Below are positions 61,932 through 64,000 of a DNA stretch of 64,000 bases, in pieces (the stretch's first letter is position 1; each line of letters starts with the position of its first letter). Source of the DNA: Absidia repens. Its lineage: Eukaryota; Mucoromycota; Mucoromycetes; Mucorales; Cunninghamellaceae. The notes under the pieces are model-generated. The model was not told the origin of the DNA and did not search any database. It saw nothing but the letters and a program-made list of their open reading frames with translations. The position numbers and the translations under genes were made by a program. The stretch spans positions 347,755-411,754 of the forward strand of contig MCGE01000036.1 in assembly GCA_002105175.1 (NCBI GenBank). The letters are read 5' to 3'.

Positions 61932-64000
61932 ACAGTGGAGTTCCTCCTCTGAGCCCTACCATTAGAACTCGACCATCTTCATCATCAACTCAACTATCCA
62001 ACATCTCGTGGAATCACACCTCTTCTCTTCAACAAAGCCAATTCATCATCCCTATATCCATCTCTTTCAACAATATCACTATCTCCACCCAAGCTATGCT
62101 CGATTCTGGAGCTAGTTCATCCTTCATCGACACCGTGTTTGCCCAAAAACACAACCTCCCAAGTCATCCAAGCAGTGTTGAAGTCACATTAGCTGACGGA
62201 AGCCCTTGCCAATCCTCTCATTCATCCGTCGTCAATCTATCGATCGAATCAACTGATCATCAAGAACGAATCGACCTTCAACACCTATCTCTCGGCTCAC
62301 ATCCCATCATCCTTGGCCTTCCATGGCTTCAAAAACATGATCCACTCATTCAATGGTCCCGTGGTATCATCAATATCCCATCTATTCAACAAAGCCACCA
62401 GTCGCCTCAAACATCACCTGTGATCATCAAACCTTCAATCGCACTCATCAATGGTCAAGAGTTCTACGATGCAATTCATGCAGAAAAAGTGGAGCTATTT
62501 TTAGTTCATACAGAAAATTTACCTCTGAAAAACTTGTCCTCGATCGAAGTAAATCCAAATTCCGATTCATGCAAGGTCGCCAGCCACACCATACCGCCCG
62601 AATACATGGATTACTCTTCTGTCTTTTCAAAAGCAGATGCCGACAAACTACCTCCACATCGCATCTACGACCACACCATTCCTATCAAGCCCGATAGTGT
62701 TGTCCCTTTTGGCCCTCTATACAATCTCTCAAAGCTGGAATTGGAAACCCTCTATAAGTACATCCAAGAAAATCTCGCCAAAGGATTCATCCAACGATCA
62801 GAATCACCTGCTGGTGCCCCTGTTCTTTTTGTCAAGAAAAAAGACGGATCCCTTCGACTTTGTGTTGATTACCGAGGATTGAACAAACTCACCATACCCA
62901 ATCGTTGTCCTCTACCCCTCATATCGGAAACTCTTGATCGTCTCAACAATGGGAAAAACTTCACCAAATTGGATATGCGCGGCGCATATAACCTGGTCCG
63001 AATCGCCTCTGGTGAAGAATGGAAAACCGCCTTCCGCACTCGTTATGGTCATTTCGAATATAACGTCATGCCATTTGGTCTAACAAATGCACCGGCCACC
63101 TTTCAAGCATTCGTAAATGACACCCTCCGCGAATTCCTCGACGATTTTGTTGTTGTTTACCTCGATGACATTCTTATATTCTCGAAAAGTCAAGTCGAAC
63201 ACACCAAACATGTCAAATTGGTGTTGGAAAAACTCAAACAAGCCAAACTCTCCCTCAAACTCGAAAAATGTGAATTTAACGTCCAGAAAGTCCAATTTCT
63301 CGGTTTCGTTATCTCTCCCAATGGCATCTCTATGGACCCTGAAAAAGTCATGGCAATCAAGGAATGGCAAACTCCCACTTCTGTGCACGACATTCAGGTC
63401 TTTCTCGGTCTTACCAATTTCTATCGCCGTTTCGTCAAAAACTACTCCAAGGCTTGTCTCCCTCTTACCGCCCTTCTCAAAAAGAAACACCATTCAAATG
63501 GAATTCTGACGCCGAACAAGCTTTCCAATTACTCAAACAATTGATGTCCACTGATCCCATTCTTCGCCATTACGATCCTCATCAAGCATGTATTATCGAG
63601 ACCGACGCATCAGACTTCGCTTTAGGAGCCGTCTGCAGTCAATACGATCAAAATGGTCAACTTCATCCCATCGCCTATTACTCAAGAAAACTTCTACCAG
63701 CTGAAGTCAACTATCAAATCTACGACAAAGAGCTTTTAGCCATAATAGCTTGCTTCATTCACTGGCGTCATTATATCGAATTCTCTACCCACCAAACCAT
63801 TGTACTCACCGATCACAAAACTTGGAATACTTCTCTACCACTCGAAATCTCAGTCGCCGACAAGTCAGATGGTCTGAAATCTTGGCTGATTTCAACTTCG
63901 TCATTCAATACCGCCCTGGAAAACAAAATGGAGCCGCCGATGCCCTATCTCGGAGAGATAGTCCGCCTTTCGGAGGGGGTAACTCCCGTAACAAGACCAC
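61917..64000 (+). CDS. Pol (protease, RT, RNase H) of Ty3/gypsy, runs off window
   Basis: In the -1 frame relative to gag: protease with [12 protein letters not shown] (from 62096) and [10 protein letters not shown]; reverse transcriptase with [43 protein letters not shown] and catalytic [11 protein letters not shown] (about 63150); and connection/RNase H with [28 protein letters not shown] and GAADALSR. Two single-base deletions break the frame: in the A5 run at 63479-63483, between LTALLKK and the continuation [12 protein letters not shown], and in the A4 run at 63817-63820, after TDHK. Both are in homopolymers, so read error and real decay are both possible. Integrase is not in the window. 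Confidence 0.88.

Overview
The window looks like nuclear DNA of an early-diverging fungus, most likely Mucoromycota (Mucorales-like). This rests on short introns (about 60-100 nt, several with TACTAAC-type branch sites), AT-rich spacers with very long poly(A)/poly(T) runs, a cluster of F-box/LRR genes, and many Ty3/gypsy-related solo LTRs. No species can be named from the sequence alone, and no rRNA, tRNA gene or CRISPR array was seen.

Layout. 1-30 kb and 50-64 kb are transposon-rich. About 30.6-49.7 kb is a gene island with four multi-exon F-box/LRR genes (30.7-32.3 +, 34.8-36.4 -, 36.8-38.3 +, 40.1-41.7 +), one unidentified spliced gene (33.0-33.6 +), a decayed gene (44-45 kb), a four-TM MARVEL-like protein (45.8-46.8 -) and a seven-domain-block, six-exon 5'-nucleotidase/metallophosphoesterase (47.2-49.6 +) divergent from it.

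The transposon regions can be read as nested insertions with target-site duplications (TSDs). (1) 8634-14651: a solo LTR (family B, TSD ACGTG) split by an intact chromovirus with apparently identical LTRs (8930-14601, TSD ATAAC). (2) 15216-19153: a complete hAT transposon (8-bp TSD GGCGTCAT) with an intact nine-exon transposase and tandem arrays at both ends, sitting in another LTR-like repeat. (3) 21388-28740: an old LTR+gag element (family C) containing solo LTR D (TSD GTCAT), which contains a Tc1 transposon, which contains a poly(A)-tailed tRNA-like SINE candidate (13-bp TSD), at whose edge an internally deleted Ty3/gypsy element is inserted (TSD GGAG). The same gag is also split by solo LTR J (TSD GGTGG). 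(4) 53013-55293: a TIR-bounded element (TSD TTT) carrying about nine tandem copies of a roughly 107-bp intron-exon module. (5) 60.7-64.0 kb: the left part of a Ty3/gypsy element with gag and pol in a -1 arrangement, running off the window.

The most unusual structure is the tandem splice-module array at 53.75-54.72 kb. Each copy has a GC 5' splice site, a TACTAAC branch-like motif, a CTTTAG acceptor and a 46-49-nt exon. Several single-base disruptions (F-box gene at about 31.66 kb, pol at about 63.48 and 63.82 kb) fall in homopolymers and may be sequencing errors rather than true mutations. Exon boundaries were worked out by eye from frame and splice signals; no alignment or database search was possible.
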